In this document: piece by piece, positions 33,987 through 44,253 of the stretch
How positions within the stretch are numbered: the first letter of the stretch is position 1
Layout: every line of letters starts with the position of its first letter
Assembly (NCBI RefSeq): GCF_026650985.1
Contig: NZ_CP086239.1
Location: 1,984,001 to 2,048,000 of the forward strand
Length of the DNA: 64,000 nt
Direction: 5' to 3'
DNA from: Clostridium estertheticum
GTDB taxonomy: Bacteria; Bacillota; Clostridia; Clostridiales; Clostridiaceae
Made by a program: the position numbers and the translations under genes
The notes under the pieces: generated by a model
What the model saw: the letters and a program-made list of their open reading frames with translations, nothing else
Database searches by the model: none
Told to the model about the DNA's origin: nothing

Positions 33987-34960
33987 ATGAATTTCCTTCT
34001 AAATATAACTCTACATAGGCTAGCACTTGTAAATACTTTAAATAAATTAAATTTAACTTCCCCACCCATTCTTGGAATTTTAAATTTATTTGTATCTTTT
34101 GATATATAACCCCTTTCAGTGTATAAAACATATTTATATCGTAACCTTGTTAGCTCATTATCTAATTCTGGTGAATAATTTTCAGAATTTCCATAAGGTA
34201 ATATAAAAGTGTCTACATTAATTTTCAAATTATTCTCTATCAACCACTTTGATTCTTCTAATTCAAAGCTCAACCAATCTCCTCTTGAAAATTCTAAAAA
34301 AGGATGTGACATTGTATGACATGCAAACTTTATATTTTTATTTGATTGCATAATTTTCAATGTTTCCCATGATATAAAATCATCATCTGGGATTTTCATA
34401 TACTTAATCGCTTCTTGAATATCCTCATCATTTAAATATTTAATTTCCTCATAAACTTCATTAAAAGAAGCCGCCTTTTTTAAATTTTTTAATTGAAAAT
34501 AATTATTTATACGATACAACATTTCTTGATGTTCTAAATAAAATTTATGTCCAGCCATTCTCATCAATTTAGAAACAAAATAACTTCTTTCATTATTTTC
34601 TATAAGACCCGGAATAATTCCAAGTGTAAATGGTATCTCAAATTTCTTTAATATTGGATACCCATGTATATAAAATGACTGTTTAGCATCGTCTATTGTT
34701 ACTGCAACTGTTCTATTTGGTATATTAGAATTATTAGAAATCATATTAAAAATTTCATCTAAAGATACTACATTACAATTTTCTTTCAAATATTTAATAT
34801 TTTTTTTTAAATTTATTTCATCAAAATTTCCATAACTATCTGGATACATATGTAGACATAACACTATACAATTATTATTCAAAAATTTATTTAATATTGA
34901 TTCAAATATTAATATAAATGGAGATGAAAACATAAATACATTTTTAATATAACTATTCAT
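33983..34960 (-). CDS. polysaccharide deacetylase (NodB/CE4 family)
   Basis: The start is at MNSYIKNVFMF (34960, AGGAGG upstream), 325 residues. The CE4 motifs are present: VAVTIDDAKQSF (motif 1 with the catalytic and metal Asp) and FACHTMSHPFLEF (H-x3-H metal ligands, motif 2). The deacetylase core is interrupted by a helical insert of about 80 residues (YFVSKLMRMAGHKFYLEHQE). It likely deacetylates N-acetyl sugars of the exopolysaccharide. It is the last gene of the long operon. Confidence 0.85.
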   Translation of the reverse strand: MNSYIKNVFMFSSPFILIFESILNKFLNNNCIVLCLHMYPDSYGNFDEINLKKNIKYLKENCNVVSLDEIFNMISNNSNIPNRTVAVTIDDAKQSFYIHGYPILKKFEIPFTLGIIPGLIENNERSYFVSKLMRMAGHKFYLEHQEMLYRINNYFQLKNLKKAASFNEVYEEIKYLNDEDIQEAIKYMKIPDDDFISWETLKIMQSNKNIKFACHTMSHPFLEFSRGDWLSFELEESKWLIENNLKINVDTFILPYGNSENYSPELDNELTRLRYKYVLYTERGYISKDTNKFKIPRMGGEVKFNLFKVFTSASLCRVIFRRKFI

Positions 34961-35059
34961 AAAATTTCCTCCTGAATCCTCCAAATTTTATTTTCAATAT
35001 CCTACATTGTATCTTTTGTCACAATAATTTTTTTTAATTTATTTTGTTATTGCCGGTTC

Positions 35060-36442
35060 TTAGGTTAGTCCCTTTGTGGGTGCTCTCGAAGAAGAAATTG
35101 ATACCTTTTCAGTGCAAATAGTATCACTTGATAGTCCAATAATAATCCAAAATAAACTCATTATTGCCTGTGAATCATTAAAATATGTTGTCATATTATT
35201 TATTAATATCACATTAAGTGATATTATAATTAATATAGGAAATATATTATTATTTTGTGTTTTTTTATTTTTAAATAAATTTTTTATAGCTTTTATTATT
35301 GATCTTATTATTATGTATAAATAAGTCAAGAATCCTACTATGCCTATCTCTGCCAATATAGTAAGATATGTATTCTCAGCATGAGTAGTAACCACTTTTA
35401 TATTATTGAACACAAAAACTGCCATAGAACTTGGAATATACATTAAAGCATGATACTTAAAATTACCTAATCCAACACCCCAAATATTATCTCTAAACAT
35501 TTCAAATGCACCATTCCAAAATTTACTTCTTACTCCAATAGACTTTTCTACATATAAGAATCTTTTAAATATATCTAATTGCCATAATTTTTGTATAGCA
35601 TAATTCGAACCCAATAAAATTAATGTTGATATTAAAGACACTTTCATATAAAATTTTATTTTATGATTCTTAATTAGATTAATTAAAATGAAAAATATGA
35701 AGAATGCAATAGCTATAGATGTCAATGTAGTTCTTGATCCCGTTTCTATTAATAAACCAAATAAAATTATTATTAATAAATAATCATATAATTTCAAAAT
35801 TTTGCTTCTTTTATTGTTTAATAATTCACAAAGAATAAAGGTTATTATTATTGAAGTGAACACAGCCGCTTCTAGTGAATCATTAAATATCATGCTTATT
35901 CTTACATCGTTTGTATTAGGATTGTAATACGAATATAATCCTATATTTGATGTATTTAAAATTAATTGATAAGCACCTGTAATTATAATAAAAACAGAAG
36001 ATAACTTTACAGATTTTATTATTAATAACTTACTATTGTAATCTTTATATAAATGCATAATAATAATTATATATCCAATATATCCAAATAATTTAAAAAA
36101 TAAATTTATGGCTTCATTTTTGTTAAATGCAAAGAATATGCTTATAAAACAACAAATTAATAATATTATAATTGGAAATAAGAACTTTATATTTTTGATA
36201 TTGATTGGTCTAAGAATCTTCTTAGTTAAAATAAATGCTGAATATATTAAAATCAAATATTGTATTTTATTAGTTAAATGTAAAATTCCATATACAGGTA
36301 TTAAAAAAATTAATACGTTCGTTATAGATATCATAATTATCCTAATTGTTCTATGATTTTTTTCTTTATCTAAAAAATTAATAGACTGAATAAATATAAT
36401 AATTGAAAAAATAATGGATATTATAATTAAGTATACTTTCAT
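35060..36442 (-). CDS. Wzy-type polysaccharide polymerase / O-antigen ligase family
   Basis: 460 residues with about eleven hydrophobic segments and a large loop at about 280-340 (FWNGAFEMFRDNIWGVGLGN, then HAENTYLTILAEIGIVGF). GLLIETGSRTTLTSIAIAFF and the H-x-N-x-Y/L pattern are typical of O-antigen ligase/polymerase domains. It would join repeat units on the outer side of the membrane. It is in the operon between deacetylase and flippase. Confidence 0.85.
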   Translation of the reverse strand: MKVYLIIISIIFSIIIFIQSINFLDKEKNHRTIRIIMISITNVLIFLIPVYGILHLTNKIQYLILIYSAFILTKKILRPINIKNIKFLFPIIILLICCFISIFFAFNKNEAINLFFKLFGYIGYIIIIMHLYKDYNSKLLIIKSVKLSSVFIIITGAYQLILNTSNIGLYSYYNPNTNDVRISMIFNDSLEAAVFTSIIITFILCELLNNKRSKILKLYDYLLIIILFGLLIETGSRTTLTSIAIAFFIFFILINLIKNHKIKFYMKVSLISTLILLGSNYAIQKLWQLDIFKRFLYVEKSIGVRSKFWNGAFEMFRDNIWGVGLGNFKYHALMYIPSSMAVFVFNNIKVVTTHAENTYLTILAEIGIVGFLTYLYIIIRSIIKAIKNLFKNKKTQNNNIFPILIIISLNVILINNMTTYFNDSQAIMSLFWIIIGLSSDTICTEKVSISSSRAPTKGLT

Positions 36443-36467
36443 GTTTACCTCCCGACTTTAATTGTCT

Positions 36468-37862
36468 TTATTCCATATTATATATATTTTTTTTAACTTT
36501 ATTACTTCTTTCCAACCGATTTAATATTACATAACTTTGTATTGGTTGTATAAATGAACTTGGTAATAACGAAAAGATGGTGCCTAATATAACTCCGGAA
36601 GTACCTAATCCTAAGTTTTTAGCAAAATATATTGATAAAGGAATATTAACAATACTACCAATAATAGCCAACCATAATGATACTTTTAACGCACCAATTC
36701 CATTCAAAAAATATGCATATATATTGTTCCATGTTGAAATTATCGTATATATTCCCATCAATAATATAAGTAATCTAGATGGATATATACTTTTTCTAAT
36801 CCATAAATCAATAATAGTATTAGATAATAAACTTACTATAATAACTCCGGCAATAACAGCGATCATTGAATAATTCAGCTTATTTATAACTTTTTTTATC
36901 CACAAATAATCCAGTTGAGAATATGCTTCAGTGTATGCTGACCATAAAGGCGTCAACATTAATGTATACGTCATTCCAATTATTCCAAATAGCTTTTGAG
37001 TAACATTATACGATGTTACTGCTTGAGGTCCTAAAACCTGCGTAATAATCATATTATCAGTTGTAAAAATTATAATGCAAGCTATTTGAATAACGAAAAA
37101 TTTTATTCCATCATTTAAAATGTACTTTATATTATTCCTATTGAAATATTTTAATTTAGGTAATAGTTCAGGTCTTTCTTTGAAAAATAAAACAGTTATG
37201 ATAATATATGATATTGTACCAGACAAAGTATAAATTGTTGCCATTAATACAAGATTACTTCCCTGAAACCTCCTTATAATAATTATTGATATTAGCACTA
37301 ATATATTATTTATAACTGCCGTCCTTCCAGTCATCGCAGCCTTCTGTATAGAATAATATAAAGAATTGCATAATGATAATATAAAATTAATCATATACAA
37401 TACAAATACAACAATAGTTAATGCAATAAATTGCTGCTGGGTTAATGCATTTGTATTAAATACTTTATTCCACTTTATAAAAGGTATTATGTATATACCA
37501 ATAGTTGTAATAACTATAATTATTATTGATAATGAAACATATGCTGTTGTGATGTATTCCCTTCCTTTGGTTATTTCATTTTTAGAAAGGCAAATAGTTA
37601 ATTTGTTTCTTAACCCATTTCCTATTCCTATATCAAACAAGCTTGTCCATGATAATATTGTAACTAAAGTTACCCATATTCCATATTTTTCTACACTTAA
37701 ATAATCTATTAGTAATGGCAATGTAAGAACGCTGAGAAAGACGCCTATAATTTTATATATTATATTTAAAGAAAAATTCTTAAATATATTTTTACTTCTT
37801 TTTCCTAAATTTAATTTTAAATTAACATTGTCTATTTTAGAATTCAACTTTTTTAATGACAT
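36468..37862 (-). CDS. Wzx-type flippase (polysaccharide biosynthesis protein)
   Basis: The start is at MSLKKLNSKID (37862, AAAGGAG upstream), 464 residues. The usual pattern of 12-14 membrane helices begins IIYKIIGVFLSVLTLPLLID, then LSVEKYGIWVTLVTILSWTS. GIGNGLRNKLT matches the start of the MATE/Wzx fold. It flips lipid-linked repeat units to the outer leaflet for the polymerase 25 bp downstream. Confidence 0.9.
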   Translation of the reverse strand: MSLKKLNSKIDNVNLKLNLGKRSKNIFKNFSLNIIYKIIGVFLSVLTLPLLIDYLSVEKYGIWVTLVTILSWTSLFDIGIGNGLRNKLTICLSKNEITKGREYITTAYVSLSIIIIVITTIGIYIIPFIKWNKVFNTNALTQQQFIALTIVVFVLYMINFILSLCNSLYYSIQKAAMTGRTAVINNILVLISIIIIRRFQGSNLVLMATIYTLSGTISYIIITVLFFKERPELLPKLKYFNRNNIKYILNDGIKFFVIQIACIIIFTTDNMIITQVLGPQAVTSYNVTQKLFGIIGMTYTLMLTPLWSAYTEAYSQLDYLWIKKVINKLNYSMIAVIAGVIIVSLLSNTIIDLWIRKSIYPSRLLILLMGIYTIISTWNNIYAYFLNGIGALKVSLWLAIIGSIVNIPLSIYFAKNLGLGTSGVILGTIFSLLPSSFIQPIQSYVILNRLERSNKVKKNIYNME

Positions 37863-37910
37863 AATAATCTCCTTTCGCATCTTGTATATGGAAATATACA
37901 TTTTGTTGCC

Positions 37911-39002
37911 TTACTTCAAGCTATTATAAACATTGTAAGTTTCCTTAACCGTCTTACTCCACGAAAAATCACTATTCCTTAGTTTTCCCTTATGTATTAA
38001 TGATTTCCTTAGTGCTCGGTCGGTTAATAGTCTATTAATTTTTTCTTCTATATCCTCAATACTATAAGGATTGAAATATAATGCTGCATCTTGTGCTACT
38101 TCTTGAAAGCAACATGTATTACTAATTATAGCAGGACATCCACATGAAAATGATTCTAATATAGGAATTCCAAAGCCTTCATATAATGATGGATATATGA
38201 AAGCTAATGCATTTTTATACAAAGTAACTAACTGTCCGTCACTAATATTGGTTTGTTTAAATTTTGATAAAATATTTAAATTTGATAAGACTTCTATTTC
38301 TTCACCTCTAAAAGGTCCCCCACCCGAACAAATTATATATAAACAAGGATCCTTTTGTATTAATCCTCTCATTGCCCTTGCAAAGTTCAAAAAATTTTTA
38401 TACCCACCTCTCTGCCCAACATATAGTAAATATTTATCGGGATGTTCAATTGGTTCCTCCCAAGTCAGTGAATTTGCCCAATAGATTACTTTTATTTTGT
38501 TTGCATCTACATTATAAGTATTAATAATATCTCGTTTAGTGTTTTCTGATATAGCTATTATGGAACTTGCTTTACTAATTAATATTTTTTTATTACTAAT
38601 AGTATTAAAATCTTCCTTAGCAACATCATCATACCTCTCATGTATCATGTCATGTACAGTTAAAACAAATGGCTTATTGTTTAAATACTTCAAAAAGTAA
38701 GTATCATAATATGTTGGATGAAATACATCATATTTATCTTTTTTAATTTTATTAATGCTATAACTTTTATTAATTAAATTTAATAAACTTGTTTTCCCTT
38801 TAATGTTTAAGTTGTTAGGTATGTTTACTAAATTAAAAGTTTTCGAACTCTGCCTAATATAATAATTTTCATTAAATAGTAGACTAAGATCTATTTCTGC
38901 ATAATTTTCTTTTTTCATTCTATTCATAACCTCAAAGAAAACCCGTGAAATTCCACCAAACTTTTGCATTTGAAAAATCTGATAATCATATAACAATTTC
39001 AT
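37911..39002 (-). CDS. glycosyltransferase family 4
   Basis: 363 residues, GT-B fold. The N-terminal acceptor domain begins MKLLYDYQIFQMQKFGGISR with the glycine-rich GGISR loop. The C-terminal donor domain has YLLYVGQRGGYKNFLNFARA and the E-x7-E motif in SLYEGFGIPILESFSCGCPA. It is likely retaining, with sugar unknown. RBS AGGAGG; 48 bp before the flippase start. Confidence 0.9.
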   Translation of the reverse strand: MKLLYDYQIFQMQKFGGISRVFFEVMNRMKKENYAEIDLSLLFNENYYIRQSSKTFNLVNIPNNLNIKGKTSLLNLINKSYSINKIKKDKYDVFHPTYYDTYFLKYLNNKPFVLTVHDMIHERYDDVAKEDFNTISNKKILISKASSIIAISENTKRDIINTYNVDANKIKVIYWANSLTWEEPIEHPDKYLLYVGQRGGYKNFLNFARAMRGLIQKDPCLYIICSGGGPFRGEEIEVLSNLNILSKFKQTNISDGQLVTLYKNALAFIYPSLYEGFGIPILESFSCGCPAIISNTCCFQEVAQDAALYFNPYSIEDIEEKINRLLTDRALRKSLIHKGKLRNSDFSWSKTVKETYNVYNSLK

Positions 39003-39032
39003 GTATTCCTCCTATTATATATTTTTAACATA

Positions 39033-39941
39033 TTAATAATTTTTTATTGAAATTTTCGAAAAAAAACCAACAAAGTGACCAAAAGACTCTACGATTATTA
39101 TTAGTGCCTTAATTGTATAACTAGAACCTCTTAACAAACTAAAAATAAATAAAATTAGTCCCTTCAATAATCTAATAATTGCTTTAAATGGTCTTAAATA
39201 AAGTAAATGTTTTTTTTGAAGCTCCTTCTCAATATGCACAAAATTTATTGCATCAGTAAATCTTCTTTTCAATATATAATTTAATTTCACTCTGTTATTA
39301 GGCACCCATTCATAAACTATTGCTTCATCAGAGAATATTATTATATAACCTAATTTTTTCAATTTCATAAAGAACTTTGTATCTTCCCCACCGGTTAAAG
39401 AATACATTAAATCAAATCTAATATTCTCATTTATAATTATTTCTGTTTTAAATATAACATTACCAGAAGCGCAGCTATCCATTAATCCACCTGTATTCAA
39501 TCTTTTTGCATCAAATATTTTCGATTTTATCCAATTAGGACTATTCTCTGGTAATACTCTAACCACAGGACCTGCAACAATATCCGCATTAAATTTTATA
39601 GTTGTATCAACTAATTCATAAATCCAATTTTCAGATACAAATTCATCATCATCAACAAATGAAATAAAATCTGATCCTTCTTTCAAAGCTAATTCAATAC
39701 ACTTATTTCTAGCATATGATATTCCCTTATTGGATTCTACTTCATACATTATTTTCAGTTCAATGAAATTTAGTTCTAATACAATAGGTAGTGCAGTTGC
39801 ATCTTTATCATTATCTACAACTATCAACTGGAGTTCCAACTGTTCATTATTGTTTATGATCATTTTTTTAAGACTCTCTAATAATTTTCTTAGATAATCA
39901 GTTCTCTTATAAGTACATATACATATACAGACTTTATTCAT
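39033..39941 (-). CDS. glycosyltransferase family 2
   Basis: 302 residues. GT-A fold with CICICTYKRTDYLRKLLESL at the N-terminus, LIVVDNDKDAT, DFISFVDDDEFVSENWI (the DxD-like metal site) and a C-terminal hydrophobic segment (LILFIFSLLRGS) that probably sits on the membrane. It is an inverting transferase for repeat-unit assembly, donor unknown. Confidence 0.9.
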   Translation of the reverse strand: MNKVCICICTYKRTDYLRKLLESLKKMIINNNEQLELQLIVVDNDKDATALPIVLELNFIELKIMYEVESNKGISYARNKCIELALKEGSDFISFVDDDEFVSENWIYELVDTTIKFNADIVAGPVVRVLPENSPNWIKSKIFDAKRLNTGGLMDSCASGNVIFKTEIIINENIRFDLMYSLTGGEDTKFFMKLKKLGYIIIFSDEAIVYEWVPNNRVKLNYILKRRFTDAINFVHIEKELQKKHLLYLRPFKAIIRLLKGLILFIFSLLRGSSYTIKALIIIVESFGHFVGFFSKISIKNY

Positions 39942-40048
39942 TTCGGTTCACCCTTCTTAATATATTATGGAAACTATTATGATCTAGTAAACAAACAAGA
40001 ATTTTAATACTCAATATATAAATACAAAAGCTTGTGCAGCTAAAATTG

Positions 40049-41326
40049 TTATAAACTATAAAAAAAATCTTTATAGTTGGATTTAAATTTAGATATATTT
40101 GTATCTTCTTTAAACATTTCTTGTCCATTAATAAAATTACCCTTTAACTTAGCAATACTTTTAACACAATATTCTATTGTCATAGCAAGGTCCTCAACAT
40201 CTTCGCAATTAAATGCTTTCCCAACATTATACTTACTAACAATATATCCTAATTCATTTATATTAGGAGCTATGACTATTTTATTGTAATTTATACCTTC
40301 AGTTAATGGTCCACTTTGACCTGTAAATGTCTTTCTGTATGGTAATACAACAATGTCACTTACAGAAAAATAATATGGAAGTAATTCATCTCCGATATAT
40401 TTAAGGTTGAGAAAAATTTTATCTTCTAAACATAATTCTTTTATTTTATTATTTATAAAATCTTTTGTAATTTCCCCCTCTTCACCAGCAATTATCAAAG
40501 TAAATGGAGATTTTATAAACTTGCATGCTTCTAACATTAAATCCAAACCCTTTTCATATCTTGTTCCACCAAAGCATAAGAGAAATGGTCCACTGCGGTC
40601 TTTCAGTCCAATCTTATTAATACAAGTATCCTTTGACTTTACTTCACTCGAAGATACTGGGTACGGTATGTTACAAATAAAATTTTCACACTGAATACCC
40701 AGTTTGTTTATCATACTTCTTCTTATGAAATCACCATGAACTATAAGTTTAGTAATATACCCGTGTTTTAATAGATATTTAATTATAAAGCACTTTAAAA
40801 AAGTATTTGGTGCCCAATGCAATGTAGCAGTTATCCTTGTTTTATTCTTTTTATGTATAAAAAATTTATCTTTTATACATAAAAAGAATAGATCATAAAT
40901 AATATAATCCAAAGTTAAAAAATGAACGCTTGCCATATCGCCTTTTTCAGAATTGACAATAACTTTTTTAACTTGTTCTATCTTGTTTTTATTCGTTAAT
41001 ACAACTTTCAAATCACACAATTCTGTATATATTAACTTTATTTTCGAATTTTTATATATTAATTTTTCTTTAATATTATTCTTCACAGCCTTTAAAATCT
41101 TCTTCTCCTTAAATCGCTCTGTAGTTGTAACTTCTTTTTCTTTAACATAAGTGTTTTCAAAATCAATTCTATTTTCTTCTATTATCTTTATTTTGTTTTG
41201 ATCTGATATACATGTTATATATTTAATATTGAACCTTGAATTTTTTAAACCTAATAATATACTATAATTATAGAACCAATTATGACCTTTCTCTCCTTCA
41301 GTATCAAATAATATAAGACGTTCCAT
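40049..41326 (-). CDS. glycosyltransferase (GT4-like)
   Basis: 425 residues, RBS AGGAGG. The N-terminal half is long and lysine-rich. The C-terminal donor domain has FLLCFGGTRYEKGLDLMLEA, FTLIIAGEEGEI and DIVVLPYRKTFTGQSGPLTE, where the SGPLTEG region replaces the usual E-x7-E. It begins MERLILFDTEGEKGHNWFYN. It is 50 bp downstream of the GT-D gene and 107 bp before the GT2 gene. Confidence 0.85.
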   Translation of the reverse strand: MERLILFDTEGEKGHNWFYNYSILLGLKNSRFNIKYITCISDQNKIKIIEENRIDFENTYVKEKEVTTTERFKEKKILKAVKNNIKEKLIYKNSKIKLIYTELCDLKVVLTNKNKIEQVKKVIVNSEKGDMASVHFLTLDYIIYDLFFLCIKDKFFIHKKNKTRITATLHWAPNTFLKCFIIKYLLKHGYITKLIVHGDFIRRSMINKLGIQCENFICNIPYPVSSSEVKSKDTCINKIGLKDRSGPFLLCFGGTRYEKGLDLMLEACKFIKSPFTLIIAGEEGEITKDFINNKIKELCLEDKIFLNLKYIGDELLPYYFSVSDIVVLPYRKTFTGQSGPLTEGINYNKIVIAPNINELGYIVSKYNVGKAFNCEDVEDLAMTIEYCVKSIAKLKGNFINGQEMFKEDTNISKFKSNYKDFFYSL

Positions 41327-41376
41327 TTAATCCTCCTATTAATTAAAAATATAACAATTTAGGTTTTTTATTTGAT

Positions 41377-42282
41377 TTACCAGTAACTACCTCCTTCAAC
41401 TTTAATTGAATTTTGTGGCGTTTCATCCTCAGATGGTCTAACCCAGTACTCATTATACAATTTAGAAATAAAGTCATGTTTATCCCACCTTTTACCTTTT
41501 ATTCCAAATAGAATTTGAGTTGCACCTGCCAAATGTATTGCCTTTTTGCCTATGCTTTTAACGTAGTATGCTAAAGGTAGACCATAAGCCCCAGCTCCTA
41601 TTATCGCAATATCGAAATCTTTTGTATCTATGATTTTACACATTGATTCGTAAGCTTCAAACCAATTTTTATATGGAGTTTGCTCTTGTGCCAATGATTG
41701 TACAGCTTTTATCACTTCTATACTTTTAAACTTTGGCAATATCCTACTGTCCTTAAATAGAAATTCTCTATGTCTGTATTGACTTTGAATAGTTTTTTCA
41801 AAAGGATGTATAATCAAAATTTTTTTATTTTCCAATGCTTCCGACCAAGGGTTCTTAAAATAGTAAGGTTCTAAAGCAACTAACTTTGTAAACTTAGCAT
41901 CTTTACAATACTTTTTTACATGATTTTTTTCACCCTTGACCTTCCACAAAGCTAATATATCTATCGATCTTGAGCACTTTATATAATATTCACAAAACCT
42001 ATCTAAATTTTCCTTTGTTGTGGGGTAAACACCAGCACTAACACTTATTCTGTCTTTTATAAATTCATCATACTTTTTATCCTTTATATAATAATTAATG
42101 CATCTACTTTCATTTGCTCCAAATCTTGATACTAATAATGGCTTATCATCAAGCAAACATTTTTTTATTAATTCATTTCCATCATAATCATTATAAATAC
42201 TTAGATTTGAGTAAGTCATATTAAATGTTAAATACTTATATAATTTTATCAATACCTTTTTAAAGCTAGTATCATTATCCAT
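41377..42282 (-). CDS. GT-D fold glycosyltransferase
   Basis: 301 residues. LLVSRFGANESRCINYYIKD contains the R-F-G-x-x-E element of the GT-D/DUF1792 fold. The C-terminal region DIAIIGAGAYGLPLAYYVKS, IGKKAIHLAGATQILFGIKG is also characteristic. The family was first seen in glycosylation of serine-rich proteins and is common in capsule clusters. Donor unknown. RBS GAGGTAA. Confidence 0.8.
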   Translation of the reverse strand: MDNDTSFKKVLIKLYKYLTFNMTYSNLSIYNDYDGNELIKKCLLDDKPLLVSRFGANESRCINYYIKDKKYDEFIKDRISVSAGVYPTTKENLDRFCEYYIKCSRSIDILALWKVKGEKNHVKKYCKDAKFTKLVALEPYYFKNPWSEALENKKILIIHPFEKTIQSQYRHREFLFKDSRILPKFKSIEVIKAVQSLAQEQTPYKNWFEAYESMCKIIDTKDFDIAIIGAGAYGLPLAYYVKSIGKKAIHLAGATQILFGIKGKRWDKHDFISKLYNEYWVRPSEDETPQNSIKVEGGSYW

Positions 42283-42346
42283 TATTACCTCTTTTAATCA
42301 ATTTATTATTTTAACAACTACAATTTAATACTGATATAATGTCAAT

Positions 42347-43459
42347 TTATAGTGACTCTATTTTAAAAACATATTTTAATGCACCATCGAATCCTTTTAA
42401 AACGTTTTCCAATGTAAAGTTACCAACCCTTGTATACGAAGATTTACCCATTGCTTTTATTTTTTCAGGATTATTAAGCAAATTTTGTATTGTATTAGCT
42501 AATTGCTTACTATTATATGGTTCAATAATAAACCCATTTTCTCCTTCACAAATCAAGTCCAAAACACCATCAGCATATTTTGAGCATATTATAGGTAGCC
42601 CAGCACACATTGCCTCTAATATAACTAATCCAAAGCAATCCTCTCTAGTTGGTAATACAAATATGTCCGATTCAGCATACAATTTCTTTAACTCATTTTG
42701 CTGCAAGTATCCCAAGAATTTTATTTTTTCTCTTATACCAAGGTTTTGCACCTGATCTTCTAGGTTATGTATTTCCTCCCCTTCACCAACAACATTTAAG
42801 ACAAATTCATAATTCACTAAACTTATTGCATCAAATAATAAATCCAATCCTTTTCTTTTTATTAAGGATCCAACATATAACAATTTAGGTGTTTTATTTG
42901 ATCTACTATAATCTCTTTCAATTAAGTACTTATTTATATCAACAGTTAATAAGCTAATGAATATTCTTTCCTCTTTAGCTCCGTATTTAAGCTGAGCCAT
43001 TTTAGTGGCAGTACTACTAGCTATAAGAGCATTCGCTTCCCTGCAAATCAATTTTCTTAATATTAGCTGTATATTATTTATATTTTTCTCTGAATTTAAA
43101 GTTCCATCAGACCAACTAATATATTTTACTTTTTTTAGCTTACACCATATAAATGCTTCCACTATAGTAGGGTTATATTCAGAGCCTATAACTATATCAG
43201 GTTTAATATCATTAAGTTTTGCTATTATGTTAAAAGGTATATGAATGTATTTGTAATCCATCTTAGTTCTAATTTTAATAGTTTTTGATTTTAGAAATGA
43301 ACTATTTTTTAATAAAACTTTATCAATTTTCCAAAATCTGTTATCTTCATTTTTGCTAGAATAAATTATGTTTATATCATAAATACTTTTATCAATTAAA
43401 TGGTTGAATAAATCTACTCTATATGGTGAAGGTATATTAGTTATGATGCATACTTTCAT
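42347..43459 (-). CDS. glycosyltransferase family 4
   Basis: 370 residues. The N-terminus KVCIITNIPSPYRVDLFNHL is the usual GT4 opening. KLLYVGSLIKRKGLDLLFDA and DIFVLPTREDCFGLVILEAM carry the donor-site motifs. Its ATG overlaps the stop of the WecG gene (ATGA type), so translation is probably coupled. Confidence 0.92.
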   Translation of the reverse strand: MKVCIITNIPSPYRVDLFNHLIDKSIYDINIIYSSKNEDNRFWKIDKVLLKNSSFLKSKTIKIRTKMDYKYIHIPFNIIAKLNDIKPDIVIGSEYNPTIVEAFIWCKLKKVKYISWSDGTLNSEKNINNIQLILRKLICREANALIASSTATKMAQLKYGAKEERIFISLLTVDINKYLIERDYSRSNKTPKLLYVGSLIKRKGLDLLFDAISLVNYEFVLNVVGEGEEIHNLEDQVQNLGIREKIKFLGYLQQNELKKLYAESDIFVLPTREDCFGLVILEAMCAGLPIICSKYADGVLDLICEGENGFIIEPYNSKQLANTIQNLLNNPEKIKAMGKSSYTRVGNFTLENVLKGFDGALKYVFKIESL

Positions 43460-44205
43460 TTATTTATCCCCCCCAATCCAACTTTAAACGCATATATAAT
43501 AAATTTAATATTAGTATTTAGATATCTTGAAAATAACCTTTTAGGATCTTGAAGCAATCTATAAACCCATTCTAAACTTAGCTGCTGCATCCATCTAGGA
43601 GCTCTCTTAATCTTATCAGCATGATAATCAAAACCGGCACCAACTCCTATCATTAAAGAATTCACTCTATCTTTATGGGCAGACATCCATATTTCCTGTT
43701 TTGGAGCCCCAATACCAACCCACAAAAAATCAGCATTTGTTTTATTTATATTCTCTACAATTGTTTGATCTTCCTTATTAGATAACACTCTAAATGGTGG
43801 TGAATACATCCCAGCAATTTGTATTTTGGGGTATCTATTTAAAAGCTTTACTTTTAAAAAATCTAACGTTTCTTGTGTACTTCCATAAAAATAATGTGTA
43901 TATCCCTTTTCTTTAGGTATTTCAAATATTTCACCCATTAAATCAGGCCCAGTAACTCTTCGAGCTTCTTTAAATCCTTTTATCTTACTTAAAATTGACA
44001 AAGGCTTTCCGTCAGGTAATGCCATAAATCCTTCATTCTGAATTTTCTTATATTCTTCATTTTCATATGACATAACGGTTGTATGTACATTTGATATACA
44101 AATGTAATTACCTTTTAATTCTTCAAGATTACTTTCAATAATTTTAACTGTATCTTTCATGTTAGTAACATTTATATTTACGCCTAATATATTGCATGTT
44201 TTCAT
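43456..44205 (-). CDS. WecG/TagA/CpsF family glycosyltransferase
   Basis: The start is at MKTCNILGVNINVTN (44205, AGGGGAT upstream), 249 residues. CISNVHTTVMSYENEEYKKI, MALPDGKPLS, RRVTGPDLM and DFLWVGIGAPKQEIWMSAHK are family signatures. The family transfers N-acetylmannosamine or related sugars to lipid-linked acceptors, often as the second sugar of a repeat unit. Confidence 0.92.
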   Translation of the reverse strand: MKTCNILGVNINVTNMKDTVKIIESNLEELKGNYICISNVHTTVMSYENEEYKKIQNEGFMALPDGKPLSILSKIKGFKEARRVTGPDLMGEIFEIPKEKGYTHYFYGSTQETLDFLKVKLLNRYPKIQIAGMYSPPFRVLSNKEDQTIVENINKTNADFLWVGIGAPKQEIWMSAHKDRVNSLMIGVGAGFDYHADKIKRAPRWMQQLSLEWVYRLLQDPKRLFSRYLNTNIKFIIYAFKVGLGGINK

Positions 44206-44253
44206 CTTATATCCCCTACAATTCGCAATAAACATAATTTTAAACTCCAACTA

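Noticed and set aside
39934-40128. Minus-strand frame of 64 codons after the GT4 gene
   Set aside because: It overlaps the 3' end of the GT4 gene in another frame, has no RBS and no family similarity.
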